Below, in pieces: positions 44,118 through 52,388 of a stretch of 64,000 bases of DNA. Origin of the DNA: Acidobacteriota bacterium (GTDB taxonomy: Bacteria > Acidobacteriota > Thermoanaerobaculia > Multivoradales > Multivoraceae); assembly GCA_003388555.1 (NCBI GenBank), contig QQVD01000007.1, positions 46,452 to 110,451 of the forward strand, given 5' to 3'. The position numbers and the translations under genes are program-made. The notes below the pieces were generated by a model, which worked only from the letters and a program-made list of their open reading frames with translations, had not been told where the DNA came from and made no database searches. Every line of letters starts with the position of its first letter. Positions within the stretch are counted from its first letter, which is position 1.

Positions 44118-44203
44118 CTCACTCCCTTCTGCCCTCTTCCCTCTTCCCTTTTCCCTGGTCCCTTTTCCCTCTTCCCCCAAACCCCAACCCCCAACCCCTG
44201 CTC
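44118..44203. repeat. CCCTTTTCCC and C-tract array abutting a start codon
   Basis: Stretches of CCCTCTTCCC and CCCTTTTCCC are followed at 44174-44198 by CCCCC AAA CCCC AA CCCCC AA CCCC. The complement is a G-quadruplex candidate. The array ends 10 bases or fewer before ATG 44208 and leaves no room for a ribosome site. It mirrors the array at 36423-36513. Confidence 0.9.
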
Positions 44204-44207
44204 CCCA

Positions 44208-44960
44208 ATGACCCGGCCCACCGCAACCCTCTACCGCATGGTGATGCCCGAGCACCTCTGCCCCTACGGCCTCAAGAGCAAGCACCTGCTCGAGCGCCAG
44301 GGCTACGAGGTCGACGACCACCACCTCGAGACGCGCGAGCAGACCGATGCATTCAAGCGCGAGCACGGGGTCGAGACGACGCCGCAGACCTTCATCGACG
44401 GCGAGCGCATCGGCGGCTACGACGCCCTGAAGGTGCACTTCGGCATCGAGACGGAGGCCGAGCAGAAGGCGGAGGGAACGACCTATCAACCGGTGATCGC
44501 GGTGTTCGCGATGGCGGCGTTGATGGGGCTCGCTGCCACCTGGATGGCCGAGGAGACACTGCTGACGTGGCGCTCGCTCGAGTGGTTCGTCGCCTTCAGC
44601 ATGTGCATCCTGGCGATCCTCAAGCTGCAGGATCTGAGCAGCTTCTCGAGCCAGTTCCTGGGCTACGACCTGCTGGCCCGCCGCGACGTGCGCTACGCCT
44701 ACTTCTATCCGTTCGCCGAGGGCGGCGCCGGGGTGCTGATGATCGCCGGAGAGGCGCTATGGCTCGCCGCACCGCTGGCCCTCTTCGTCGGCAGCGTCGG
44801 CGCTGTCTCGGTGATCAAGGCGGTCTACGTCGAGAAGCGTGAGCTGCGCTGCGCCTGTGTCGGCGGAGACTCGAACGTACCGCTGGGCGCCATCTCGTTG
44901 ACCGAGAACCTGATGATGGTGGCGATGGGGGTCTGGATGCTGGCGCGCGTCGCCCTGTAA
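44208..44960 (+). CDS. Glutaredoxin-MauE fusion membrane protein
   Basis: A 250-residue protein with an N-terminal glutaredoxin domain (about 4-80, active site C18-P-Y-G21, one cysteine; 'TTPQTFIDGERIGGYDAL') and four hydrophobic helices of MauE/DoxX type (about 92-245). The conserved 'ELRCACVGGDSNVPLG' between helices 3 and 4 holds a further cysteine pair. The family probably carries thiol electrons across the membrane to an envelope acceptor. The start at ATG 44208 begins exactly at the domain, yet no ribosome site lies upstream, because a C-rich array occupies that position; the next in-frame ATGs (44238, 44244) cut into the first beta strand. Confidence 0.88.
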   Translation: MTRPTATLYRMVMPEHLCPYGLKSKHLLERQGYEVDDHHLETREQTDAFKREHGVETTPQTFIDGERIGGYDALKVHFGIETEAEQKAEGTTYQPVIAVFAMAALMGLAATWMAEETLLTWRSLEWFVAFSMCILAILKLQDLSSFSSQFLGYDLLARRDVRYAYFYPFAEGGAGVLMIAGEALWLAAPLALFVGSVGAVSVIKAVYVEKRELRCACVGGDSNVPLGAISLTENLMMVAMGVWMLARVAL

Positions 44961-45133
44961 GGGCTCCCGCCGGAGGCGCTTGGCCAGCTCTTGCCAGTCT
45001 CAGGCGGCGGCTGCTCTCCCGACCTGCGGCTTCCTCTCCGGTGCCCGGGCCCCGCTGCGGGATACGCTGGGGGCCGTCGTCGGGGCTTCGGTTGACGTCA
45101 TCCGGGACCCTTTAGGGGAAGGAAGGGATTGCG

Positions 45134-45601
45134 ATGAGCCATGTACAGGGAGTGGGTGGAGCCTTCGTCTTCGCCCGCGATCTCGAGAAGCTCGCCGGCT
45201 GGTACCGCGACGTGCTCGGATTCGAGTTCGAGGGCGGCGAGGAGTTCGGCGCCTACTACAAGATCTTCTGGGCCCTGGCCGCGGACGGCAGCGGTCGCCG
45301 GGTCGACACGACGTTCGCCGTGATGCGGGCCAAGCGCGAGTTCCCATCGTGGGCCGAGGCGCGCGACGAGGACGACATGTACGGCGACCAGCCGTTCATG
45401 GTCAACCTGCGGGTCGACGATCTCGACGCCACGCTCGCCGATCTGCGCGCCAAGGACGTCGCCGTGCTCAAGGAGTCCGACGAGGGCTACGCGAAGTTCG
45501 CGTGGATCCGCGACGCCGAGGGTAACCGGATCGAGCTCTACGAGCCGCGAGCCGAAGAGGCGTCGGACGGAGATCCGGCCGGCGGGGCCGACTCGGAGTG
45601 A
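45134..45601 (+). CDS. VOC-family (glyoxalase-like) protein
   Basis: A 155-residue single VOC domain, 'GGAFVFARDLEKLAGWYRDVLGFEFEGG' at the start, 'FMVNLRVDDLDATLADLRAKDV' in the second half and 'RDAEGNRIELYEP' at the end. Ligand positions are not the canonical H/E set of glyoxalase I, so the activity is open (dioxygenase, isomerase or resistance protein). AAGGAAGG precedes the ATG. A possible promoter is TTGACG near 45091 with TTTAGG about 17 bp on. It is 46 bp ahead of the metal-transporter gene and may lead the operon that ends with the tyrosinase. Confidence 0.82.
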   Translation: MSHVQGVGGAFVFARDLEKLAGWYRDVLGFEFEGGEEFGAYYKIFWALAADGSGRRVDTTFAVMRAKREFPSWAEARDEDDMYGDQPFMVNLRVDDLDATLADLRAKDVAVLKESDEGYAKFAWIRDAEGNRIELYEPRAEEASDGDPAGGADSE

Positions 45602-45647
45602 GTCCGGCGAGAACGCCGATCCCGGCCGTACTGGGACGGGCCGACTG

Positions 45648-46346
45648 ATGCAGATCTCGATCCTCCTGCTCGGCCTGGTGGTGGGCATGCAGCACGCGTT
45701 CGAAGCGGACCACCTGGCGGCCGTCTCGTCCCTGGTCAGCCGCGGTCGTCGCGCCGATGCGATGACCCGACGCGGCGCGCTGTGGGGTGTCGGTCACACC
45801 GTCTCGCTGTTGCTCATCGCCGGCTGCGTGCTGGTACTCGGCTGGCGTCTGCCGGCGTCGTTCGAGACCGCGCTCGAGGCTGCGGTCGGTCTGCTGCTGC
45901 TGGGCCTCGGTGTCCGGGTGCTGCACCGTCTGTGGCGCGATCGGGTGCACGTGCACGCGCACGAGCACGACGGTGAGGGAGTGCACCTGCACGCTCACAG
46001 CCACCGCCACGACAACGCGCCGCACTCGGCCAGCGCGCACGATCACGAGCATCCGGAGGGCGCCTGGCCGGTGCTGCTCGTCGGGCTGACGCACGGTGCC
46101 GCCGGCTCGGCGGCGCTGATCGTGTTCGTCGCGGCGCAACTCGCCACCGCCTGGGCAGGCCTGGTCTACGTGCTGCTCTTCGGCATCGGATCGATCGTCG
46201 GCATGGCAACCCTCACCGCGATCGTCGCGTTGCCGCTGCGTGCTGCCGCGTCGGGGGCCACCTGGCTGCACCGCGGTCTGCAGACAGCGATCGGCGCCAT
46301 CACCGTGGTGATCGGGGCCCGGCTGATCCTCCTGCACCTCGGCTGA
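45648..46346 (+). CDS. NiCoT/UreH-like metal transporter with His-rich loop
   Basis: A 232-residue membrane protein. Helix I-II carries 'GMQHAFEADHLAAVSSL', the H16-x4-D21-H22 metal signature of NiCoT/UreH transporters. A loop at 101-135 is extremely histidine-rich ('HVHAHEHDGEGVHLHAHSHRHD'-like, given here only in parts), typical for metal buffering. The second half has 'HGAAGSAALIVFVAAQLAT' and 'GSIVGMATLTAIVAL'. The group imports nickel or cobalt, or exports metal as in RcnA-like forms. Its place in front of a copper enzyme gene suggests a metal-supply role, but NiCoT members do not normally carry copper; that link is inference. Confidence 0.85.
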   Translation: MQISILLLGLVVGMQHAFEADHLAAVSSLVSRGRRADAMTRRGALWGVGHTVSLLLIAGCVLVLGWRLPASFETALEAAVGLLLLGLGVRVLHRLWRDRVHVHAHEHDGEGVHLHAHSHRHDNAPHSASAHDHEHPEGAWPVLLVGLTHGAAGSAALIVFVAAQLATAWAGLVYVLLFGIGSIVGMATLTAIVALPLRAAASGATWLHRGLQTAIGAITVVIGARLILLHLG

Positions 46347-46412
46347 GCAGGCCGGAGTTCCGAGGCGCAACTTGTCCGACGCTCGCCGTTTCTCCATCGC
46401 AGGAGGACGGGG

Positions 46413-46862
46413 ATGCGACGTTGGCAGCGCTGGCTGGGAGGAACGGGCGCGCCGGGGATGTCGATCGCGCTCGCGCTGTTGCCGAAGTGCCCGCTCTGCC
46501 TCGGTGCATGGCTGGGCGCGGTGGGCATCTCCGGGGTCGCGGTCGCGCCGCGCCTGGTCGAAGCCCTGCTGCCGCTGCTGGCTCTGCTGGTGGCGGTGCA
46601 CGTCCGGGGCGCCTGGCGGCGGGCCGCCCGGAGCGGTCGCTGGGCGCAGTTCCTGCTGGAGACCGCGGGCGGCATGGTGCTGCTGGCCGGTGTGGCGTCC
46701 TCGACCGAGGCGGCCCGTTACGGCGGCGTCGTCCTGCTGCTGCTCGGCACCGCCGCGAGTCTGGTAGCCCATCCCGGGACCCCCTCCGCGGAGGGTCGCG
46801 ATGGACAAGTGGAATCGAGAACGGAGAGTCACCCGGTGCCGCCGGCGCCGGAAGGAGCGTGA
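46413..46862 (+). CDS. Small membrane protein with CPLC motif
   Basis: A 149-residue protein with three to four transmembrane segments. Its first helix carries P-K-C26-P-L-C29, a CxxC in the membrane. Similar acidobacterial proteins share 'LPKCPxCLxA' and are unassigned; the arrangement recalls mercury transporters such as MerC/MerF, so transport or handling of a soft metal is possible. A signal-like start and a charged C-terminal tail (112-149) complete it. AGGAGG lies before the ATG. Its stop is 5 bp before the tyrosinase start, so the two are almost certainly co-expressed. Confidence 0.75.
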   Translation: MRRWQRWLGGTGAPGMSIALALLPKCPLCLGAWLGAVGISGVAVAPRLVEALLPLLALLVAVHVRGAWRRAARSGRWAQFLLETAGGMVLLAGVASSTEAARYGGVVLLLLGTAASLVAHPGTPSAEGRDGQVESRTESHPVPPAPEGA

Positions 46863-46867
46863 GAGCC

Positions 46868-48505
46868 ATGAGTAGTGGAGCGAGTGCCTTGCGAGTGCGT
46901 CAGAACATCGAAGTGCTGCAGGACGAGTACGAGGCCGGAAACCGCAAACCGCTCGAAGACCTGATGCGGGCCTGGAAGGCGATCAAGGAGCTGCCGCCCG
47001 ACGACCCGCACTCCTTCTTCACCCTGGGCGGCTTCCACGGCGAGCCCTTCCGCGGCGCCGGCTGGGGAAGCGCCGCCTACTGGGGCGGCTACTGCAACCA
47101 CGGCAACGTGCTCTTCCCGACCTGGCACCGGGTCTACCTGGTGAAGCTCGAGGAGGCGCTGCGCAGCGTGCCCGGCTGCGAGCAGGTCACCCTGCCGTTC
47201 TGGGACGAGACCAGTGAGAGCTCGCTGCAGCACGGCATCCCCTGGGCGCTGACCCGGGAGACCTTCGAGCTCGACGGTGAGACGATCCCCAATCCGCTGC
47301 GCTCCTTCGTGTTCACCAAGAACATCAAGGACCACATCAACGGCGACAACCCCGACTACAGCAAGGCCAAGGGCTACGAGACGGTGCGCTACCCGCTCTC
47401 CGGCCTGGTCGGCACAGAGGAGGATCGCCAGGCGACCGCCAAGCACAACGCCCAGTTCCCCGACTACGCGAAGAACGTCGAGCTGCTGAACCAGAACGTG
47501 GTCAACTGGCTCAATTCGACGGTGGTGGTGCAGGGCGCTCCGAGCCCCGGTGGACACACGGCCGACAAGTACCGCGCCTGTCTCGACGCCCCCAACTACA
47601 CCGTCTTCTCGAACACCACCTCGGCCGCCGAGTGGAACGACGATCGCGCCGGCAGCGGCGCACCGGTGGTGCGGCCGCTCGAGTCGCCCCACAACAGCAT
47701 CCACCTCGCGGTCGGCGGGTTCGACGTGCCAGGGGTGTTCAACGCCTCGCCGATCGCTGGCGCCAACGGTGACATGGGGGAGAATGACACTGCTGGTCTC
47801 GATCCGATCTTCTTCTTCCACCACTGCCACGTCGACCGGATGTTCTGGCTGTGGCAGAAGCGTCACGGTTTCACCGACCATCTCGAGATCATCCCGGGGT
47901 ACCCGGGCACGAACTCGGTCGACTCGCAGGGCCCGACACCGGGCGTGGTGCCCAACAGCTGGCTGACTCTCGAATCGCCGCTGGATCCGTTCAAGCTGGT
48001 CGAGAAGGGCGTCGAGCGGCCTTACACATCGCTCGACTGCATCGACATCGAGGGCCAGCTCGGCTTCACCTACGGCCCCGGTTCGTTCGACGAGCTGGCG
48101 GAGCCGGCGAGCGCGAGCGCGACCGCTACTGCCGCGGCTCCTCGAGGCCGCAGCGCCCGTGTGGTCCACGTCTCGGGCATCAACCGGGCGCCGATCCGCG
48201 GCTCTTTCCTGATCTCGGTGTTCGCCAACATCGACGGGCAGCGGGTGCTGGTCGACACCGAAGCGGTGCTCAGCCGTTGGAGCGTCAAGTACTGCGCCAA
48301 CTGCCAGACCCACCTCGAGGCGCAGTCGTTCTCGCCGCTGTCCGCATTCACCGAAGAGGAGGCCGGCGGCCTGGACGTCGAGGTCGAGGTCCACACGCGG
48401 GACGGCAGTCTCGGTGATGGCGAGCCAGGGTCCGGCGTGGGTGCGGCCTTCCTGAGTCGACCGGAACGGGCGCCGTCGCGGCCGTACAAGGTGACGGTGC
48501 GCTGA
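46868..48505 (+). CDS. Tyrosinase with fungal-type features
   Basis: A 545-residue type-3 copper oxidase without an N-terminal signal. CuA ligands: H57 ('GFHGEP'), H78 and H87 ('CNHGNVLFPTWHR'). CuB ligands: H275 and H279 ('SPHNSIHL'), and H318/H319 ('DPIFFFHHCHVDR'). C76-x-H78 is placed as in fungal and some Burkholderia-type tyrosinases where the Cys forms a thioether to that His. The C-terminal domain (about 385-545) carries C476-A-N-C479, like the CxxC of the copper-delivery/lid domain in fungal proenzymes. It oxidises phenols to o-quinones, often ending as melanin. Start ATG follows GAAGGAG; the upstream gene ends 5 bp earlier. Confidence 0.9.
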   Translation: MSSGASALRVRQNIEVLQDEYEAGNRKPLEDLMRAWKAIKELPPDDPHSFFTLGGFHGEPFRGAGWGSAAYWGGYCNHGNVLFPTWHRVYLVKLEEALRSVPGCEQVTLPFWDETSESSLQHGIPWALTRETFELDGETIPNPLRSFVFTKNIKDHINGDNPDYSKAKGYETVRYPLSGLVGTEEDRQATAKHNAQFPDYAKNVELLNQNVVNWLNSTVVVQGAPSPGGHTADKYRACLDAPNYTVFSNTTSAAEWNDDRAGSGAPVVRPLESPHNSIHLAVGGFDVPGVFNASPIAGANGDMGENDTAGLDPIFFFHHCHVDRMFWLWQKRHGFTDHLEIIPGYPGTNSVDSQGPTPGVVPNSWLTLESPLDPFKLVEKGVERPYTSLDCIDIEGQLGFTYGPGSFDELAEPASASATATAAAPRGRSARVVHVSGINRAPIRGSFLISVFANIDGQRVLVDTEAVLSRWSVKYCANCQTHLEAQSFSPLSAFTEEEAGGLDVEVEVHTRDGSLGDGEPGSGVGAAFLSRPERAPSRPYKVTVR

Positions 48506-48532
48506 GCCTGCGGCCGGCGCTCCTGGCCAGCG

Positions 48533-48550
48533 TCGACGCGAAGGCGTCGA
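48533..48550 (+). terminator. Hairpin after the tyrosinase gene
   Basis: A 7-bp stem TCGACGC/GCGTCGA with a GAAG tetraloop lies about 28 bp after the stop. It is followed by TGTCCCGC with no T-run, so its termination strength is uncertain. Confidence 0.45.
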
Positions 48551-48674
48551 TGTCCCGCGCGACTCGTGAGAAAATGGCTCTCTTCGATCCGTCGCGCGTC
48601 CTCCGGCTGGCCACGGGCCGGCCGAGCAGCGGACGTCGCGACGGCACAGCTGAGTGCAGGCGAGGAGAGCGACG

Positions 48675-51293
48675 ATGAGCAGCGAAGCGAAGACCGCGGC
48701 CCCCGACGTCGACGTGGTGGTGGTGGGGGCCGGCATGGCCGGGCTCTACATGCTGCACCGGCTGCGCGGCGAGGGTCTCAGCGCGGTCGCGCTCGAGACC
48801 GCGGACGACGTCGGCGGCACCTGGTACTGGAACCGCTATCCCGGCGCTCGCTGCGACATCCAGAGCCTCGACTACCAGTACTCCTTCGATCCCGAGCTCG
48901 AGGAGGAGTGGCAGTGGAGTGAGAAGTACGCCACCCAGCCGGAGATCCTGCGCTACCTGCAGCACGTCGCCGAGCGCTACGACCTGCGGCGCGACATCCG
49001 GTTCGAGACCCGCGTGCGGTCGGCACGGTGGGACGAGGAGGCGCAGCTGTGGCGGATCCGCACCGCACCGGTCGGCACTGCCGCGGACGGGGCGGGCGAG
49101 CACGAGCTCAGTTGCCGCTACTACGTGATGGCCACCGGCTGCCTGTCGGTGCCCAAGGAGCCAGAGATCGAAGGCGCCGAGCGCTTCGCCGGCGAGGTCT
49201 ACTTCACCGGCCGCTGGCCGCACGAAGGGGTCGACTTCAGCGGCAAGCGGGTGGCGGTGATCGGCACCGGCTCGTCGGGCATCCAGTCGATTCCGCTGAT
49301 CGCCGAGCAGGCGAGGCAGCTGGTGGTCTTCCAGCGCACCCCGAACTTCTCGATGCCCGCGGGCAACGGGCCGATCCCGGGCGACAAGCGGGCCGCCCTC
49401 GAGGCCGACCGTGAGGCGTACCGCGCCGAGGCGCGACTGTCGCAGGCCGGTGTGCCGGTCAACGTGCCGATGGAGGGCGTGCTGACGGTGACCGAGGACG
49501 AGCGTCAACGTCGTTTCGAGCACGCCTGGGCGCAGGGCGAGCTGCTGGCGCCCGGTGAGCAGTTCAACGACCTGATCACCAACGAAGAGGCCAACGAGCA
49601 GTGGTCGGAGTTCATCCGCTCCAAGATCCGCGAGGTGGTCGACGATCCCGAGGTCGCCGAGCTGCTCTGTCCCCGGGACTATCCCTTCGGCACCAAGAGG
49701 CCGTGCCTCGACACCGACTACTTCGAGACCTTCAACCGCGACCACGTGCGCCTGGTCGACCTGCGCGCCCAGCCGATCACCTCGATCACCGAGGACGGCA
49801 TCGAGTTCGGCGACGAAGCGCAGGAGTTCGACGCCATCGTCTACGCCACCGGCTTCGACGCGATGACCGGCGCCCTGGTGGCGGTCGACATCGAAGGGCG
49901 GCAGGGGCTGACGCTGAAGGAGAAGTGGGCCGAGGGTCCACGCACGTACCTCGGGCTGACCTCGGTCGGCTTCCCCAACCTGTTCATGATCACCGGCCCC
50001 GGCTCGCCCTCGGTGCTCTCCAACATGGTGGTCTCGATCGAGCAGCACGTCGACTGGATCGCCGACTGCCTGAGCGATCTGCGCGCTCAGGGCTACACCA
50101 CCATCGAGCCGACTCCCACCGCCGAGGCGGCGTGGGGGCAGCACGTCAACGACTGCGCCGACATCACGCTCTTCCCGCGTGCGGCGTCGTGGTACATGGG
50201 CGCCAACGTGCCGGGCAAGCCACGCGTCTTCCTGCCCTACCTCGGCGGCGTCGGCACCTACCGCGAGGCCTGCGACCGCGTGCGTGCCGAGGGCTATCTC
50301 GGCTTCCGCCTCTCCGGGCCGGCCGGTGAGCAGTGCAACGACGGCGTGGTGAACCGGCTGCAGCCCGACGTCGCGGCGATGCTGCAGCTGATGGCCGAGG
50401 CGCAGATCCCGCCGATGGAGAGCATGACGCCCGAACAGGCGCGGCAGCTCTCGGAGATGATCGCCGCGCAGAACCCGCGCGGGCCCGAGGTCGGCGAGGT
50501 GCGCGACGGCACCTACCCGGGCGCCGAAGTGGAGCTGCGCTACCGCCTCTACCGACCCGCGAGCGCGGGGCCGCATCCGGTCGTCTGCTACTTCCACGGC
50601 GGCGGCTGGGTGCTCGGTGCGCACGACTCCGACGATTCGCTGTGCCGCGACCTCTGCCTGCGCGCCGACGCGCTGGTGGTCTCCTGCGACTACCGCCACG
50701 CTCCCGAGCACCGTTTCCCGGCGGCGCCCGAGGACGCCTGGGCGGCGCTGCGCTGGCTGGCCGACAACGCCGCAGAGCTCGGCGGCGTCGCCGACTCGCT
50801 GATCGTCGCCGGCTGGAGCGCCGGCGCCAACCTGGCGGCCGGAGTGTGTCAGCGGGCCCTGCGCGAAGGAGGTCCGAGGATCGCCGGCCAGCTGCTGATC
50901 ACGCCGGTGGTCGACTGCGACTTCTCGCGCCCCTCGTACCGGGAGAACGCCGACGGCTACGTGCTGACGACCGCACTGATGCAGTGGTTCTGGGCCCACT
51001 ACGCCGACGAGTCCCAGCGCACCGACCCGGTCGCGTCACCACTGCGGGCCGAGTCCCTCGAAGGTCTGCCACCGGCGGCGATCTTCACCTGCGAGTTCGA
51101 TCCGCTGCGCGACGAAGGCGCCGCCTACGCCGAGGCGCTCGCCGAGGCCGGCGTCGAGGTGCGTCACGTGCCCTGCCGCGGCCAGATCCACACCTCGCTG
51201 AGCGCCGTCGGCATGATCCTCTCGAGCGCCGCGATCCGCGAGCAGATGGCCGAGGCTATCCGGGGGTTCAGCAAGGTGCTCGCCGCGGCGTAA
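48675..51293 (+). CDS. Baeyer-Villiger monooxygenase fused to an HSL-type esterase
   Basis: An 872-residue fusion. Residues 1-550 are a phenylacetone-monooxygenase-like Baeyer-Villiger monooxygenase: FAD loop '[12 protein letters not shown]' (15-26), NADPH loop 'IGTGSSGIQ' (196-204), R342 in 'YPFGTKR', and '[15 protein letters not shown]'. The BVMO fingerprint F-x-G-x-x-x-H-x-x-x-W-P is kept except that the histidine is F177 (F171[11 protein letters not shown]182). Residues about 600-872 are a hormone-sensitive-lipase-type hydrolase: 'HGGG' (641-644), S715 in G-W-S-A-G, D809 ('FDPLRDEG'), H839. A linker of about 50 residues joins them. The enzyme would turn a ketone into an ester and then split it. 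GAGGAGAG precedes ATG. Confidence 0.93.
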   Translation: MSSEAKTAAPDVDVVVVGAGMAGLYMLHRLRGEGLSAVALETADDVGGTWYWNRYPGARCDIQSLDYQYSFDPELEEEWQWSEKYATQPEILRYLQHVAERYDLRRDIRFETRVRSARWDEEAQLWRIRTAPVGTAADGAGEHELSCRYYVMATGCLSVPKEPEIEGAERFAGEVYFTGRWPHEGVDFSGKRVAVIGTGSSGIQSIPLIAEQARQLVVFQRTPNFSMPAGNGPIPGDKRAALEADREAYRAEARLSQAGVPVNVPMEGVLTVTEDERQRRFEHAWAQGELLAPGEQFNDLITNEEANEQWSEFIRSKIREVVDDPEVAELLCPRDYPFGTKRPCLDTDYFETFNRDHVRLVDLRAQPITSITEDGIEFGDEAQEFDAIVYATGFDAMTGALVAVDIEGRQGLTLKEKWAEGPRTYLGLTSVGFPNLFMITGPGSPSVLSNMVVSIEQHVDWIADCLSDLRAQGYTTIEPTPTAEAAWGQHVNDCADITLFPRAASWYMGANVPGKPRVFLPYLGGVGTYREACDRVRAEGYLGFRLSGPAGEQCNDGVVNRLQPDVAAMLQLMAEAQIPPMESMTPEQARQLSEMIAAQNPRGPEVGEVRDGTYPGAEVELRYRLYRPASAGPHPVVCYFHGGGWVLGAHDSDDSLCRDLCLRADALVVSCDYRHAPEHRFPAAPEDAWAALRWLADNAAELGGVADSLIVAGWSAGANLAAGVCQRALREGGPRIAGQLLITPVVDCDFSRPSYRENADGYVLTTALMQWFWAHYADESQRTDPVASPLRAESLEGLPPAAIFTCEFDPLRDEGAAYAEALAEAGVEVRHVPCRGQIHTSLSAVGMILSSAAIREQMAEAIRGFSKVLAAA

Positions 51294-51371
51294 CCCGGCG
51301 GCGTGGGCTCCGCGACCTCGAGCGTGCAGCGGCATTCGCGGATCGGAGTCGGGGCCGTTGCGCGAGTAGTT

Positions 51372-51403
51372 CATGTGGTGCACATGCAATAATGTGGATT
51401 GCA
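51372..51403 (+). promoter_or_regulatory. Candidate VapB operator
   Basis: Two dyads lie right at the vapB start: CATGTG-GTG-CACATG (51372-51386) and TGCAAT-N7-ATTGCA (51385-51403, touching the ATG). Toxin-antitoxin pairs of this type repress their own promoter through such palindromes. The AT-rich ATAATG between them could serve as a -10. Confidence 0.6.
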
Positions 51404-51633
51404 TGAGCAAGATGATCCAGATCCGCAACGTTCCCGACGCGATGCATCGCGAGCTCAAGACCCGCGCCGCGCAGGCATCGATGTCGCTCACCGACTACAT
51501 CCTGCGCGAGCTCGGTCGTGGCTTGCAGAGGCCGAGACCCGGGGAGCTCAGGGCAAGGCTGCTCGCGCGGCAGCCCGTGGCCCCCCCCGAGCCCGTGGTC
51601 GAGGCGCTGCGCCGGGAGCGCGACGCACGGTGA
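51403..51633 (+). CDS. vapB: VapB/FitA-type antitoxin
   Basis: A 76-residue ribbon-helix-helix antitoxin: 'MIQIRNVPDAMHRELKTRAAQASMSLTDYILREL' in two parts is the FitA-type DNA-binding motif. The proline- and arginine-rich C-terminus (43-76) is where such antitoxins wrap the toxin. The last four bases GTGA hold both its stop (TGA) and the toxin start (GTG), so the genes overlap by 4 bp and are translationally coupled. The ATG start lies inside one arm of a dyad, which fits autoregulation. Confidence 0.9.
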   Translation: MSKMIQIRNVPDAMHRELKTRAAQASMSLTDYILRELGRGLQRPRPGELRARLLARQPVAPPEPVVEALRRERDAR

Positions 51634-52019
51634 TCGTGGTCGATGCCTCGGTCGTCATCGAAGTCCTGTTGGTCACCGAGGTCGGGGTCGCAGCGCTCGA
51701 CAGGCTGCTCGACGAGGACGAGCTGGTCGCGGCGCCGGCCCTGATCGATCTCGAGGTCCTGCAGGTGCTGAGGCGATTTCTCCGGGTGGGAGGTCTGTCG
51801 GCCGCCAGGGCGCGCCAGGCCTCGATCGATCTGCAGGACCTGGCGATGGAGCGCTACGAGCACACCTGGCTGGTCGATCGGATCTGGGCGCTGCGTGGCA
51901 ACCTGACCGCCTACGACGCGGCGTACGTCGCTCTCGCTGAGGCGCTCGGTGCCCCGCTGCTCACCCGCGACAGAGCGCTCGCCAGGGCGCGGCACCGGGC
52001 CGTCGTCGAAGTGCTCTGA
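51630..52019 (+). CDS. vapC: VapC-type PIN-domain toxin
   Basis: A 129-residue PIN ribonuclease. The acidic site is complete: D5 ('VVDASVVIEVL'), E42 ('LIDLEVLQ'), D96 ('TAYDAAYVALAEALG') and D114 ('LLTRDRAL'). VapC proteins cut tRNA or rRNA and stop growth until neutralised by VapB. The GTG start overlaps the antitoxin stop. The sequence looks functional, in contrast to the broken AbrB/PIN relic at 36684-37043, whose remaining toxin tail is similar to this one. Confidence 0.92.
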   Translation: MIVVDASVVIEVLLVTEVGVAALDRLLDEDELVAAPALIDLEVLQVLRRFLRVGGLSAARARQASIDLQDLAMERYEHTWLVDRIWALRGNLTAYDAAYVALAEALGAPLLTRDRALARARHRAVVEVL

Positions 52020-52388
52020 CTGCAGGCACTCGCTGCGAGGCCACGAACTCGACGATCCCCGGGAACGACTCGGGACCATCCTGTGGCAAGCGGCCCTGGC
52101 GATGTCGACGCGGAGTGTGTACCTCGGTGCGTCGCCATGGCGAGGTGTGCGTCCCGTTCTGCACTGCAGCCGCGGAGACTTCCGGGCGGGGCTCCGCTCT
52201 GAAGTCGGACTCGTCCCCGTCCGCATGTTCTTCCGACCTCGGGGCCATCCGGGACTGCTAGCTCCAGCGCTCGCACTCGCTGTACTGTTCCCTCAACCCC
52301 GGAACACCAGCCGAGGCGGCACGGAGACGGATTCACTCTCCGCGGCGTTGAGTTTGCCGGCACCGGGCGCCGGCTGAGGTTCGAAGCG
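52020..52388. other. Intergenic region before the giant surface protein
   Basis: A 369-bp non-coding stretch. A short hairpin is formed by ACCTCG and CGAGGT near 52119-52144, and GC-rich palindromic blocks lie just upstream of the giant gene. GAGG eight bases before ATG 52389 is its ribosome site. I see no other element. Confidence 0.4.

Noticed and set aside
36423..44203. The two arrays as ends of a composite transposon
   Set aside because: No transposase, no terminal inverted repeats of defined length and no target duplication were seen; the genes between look ordinary for this genome.
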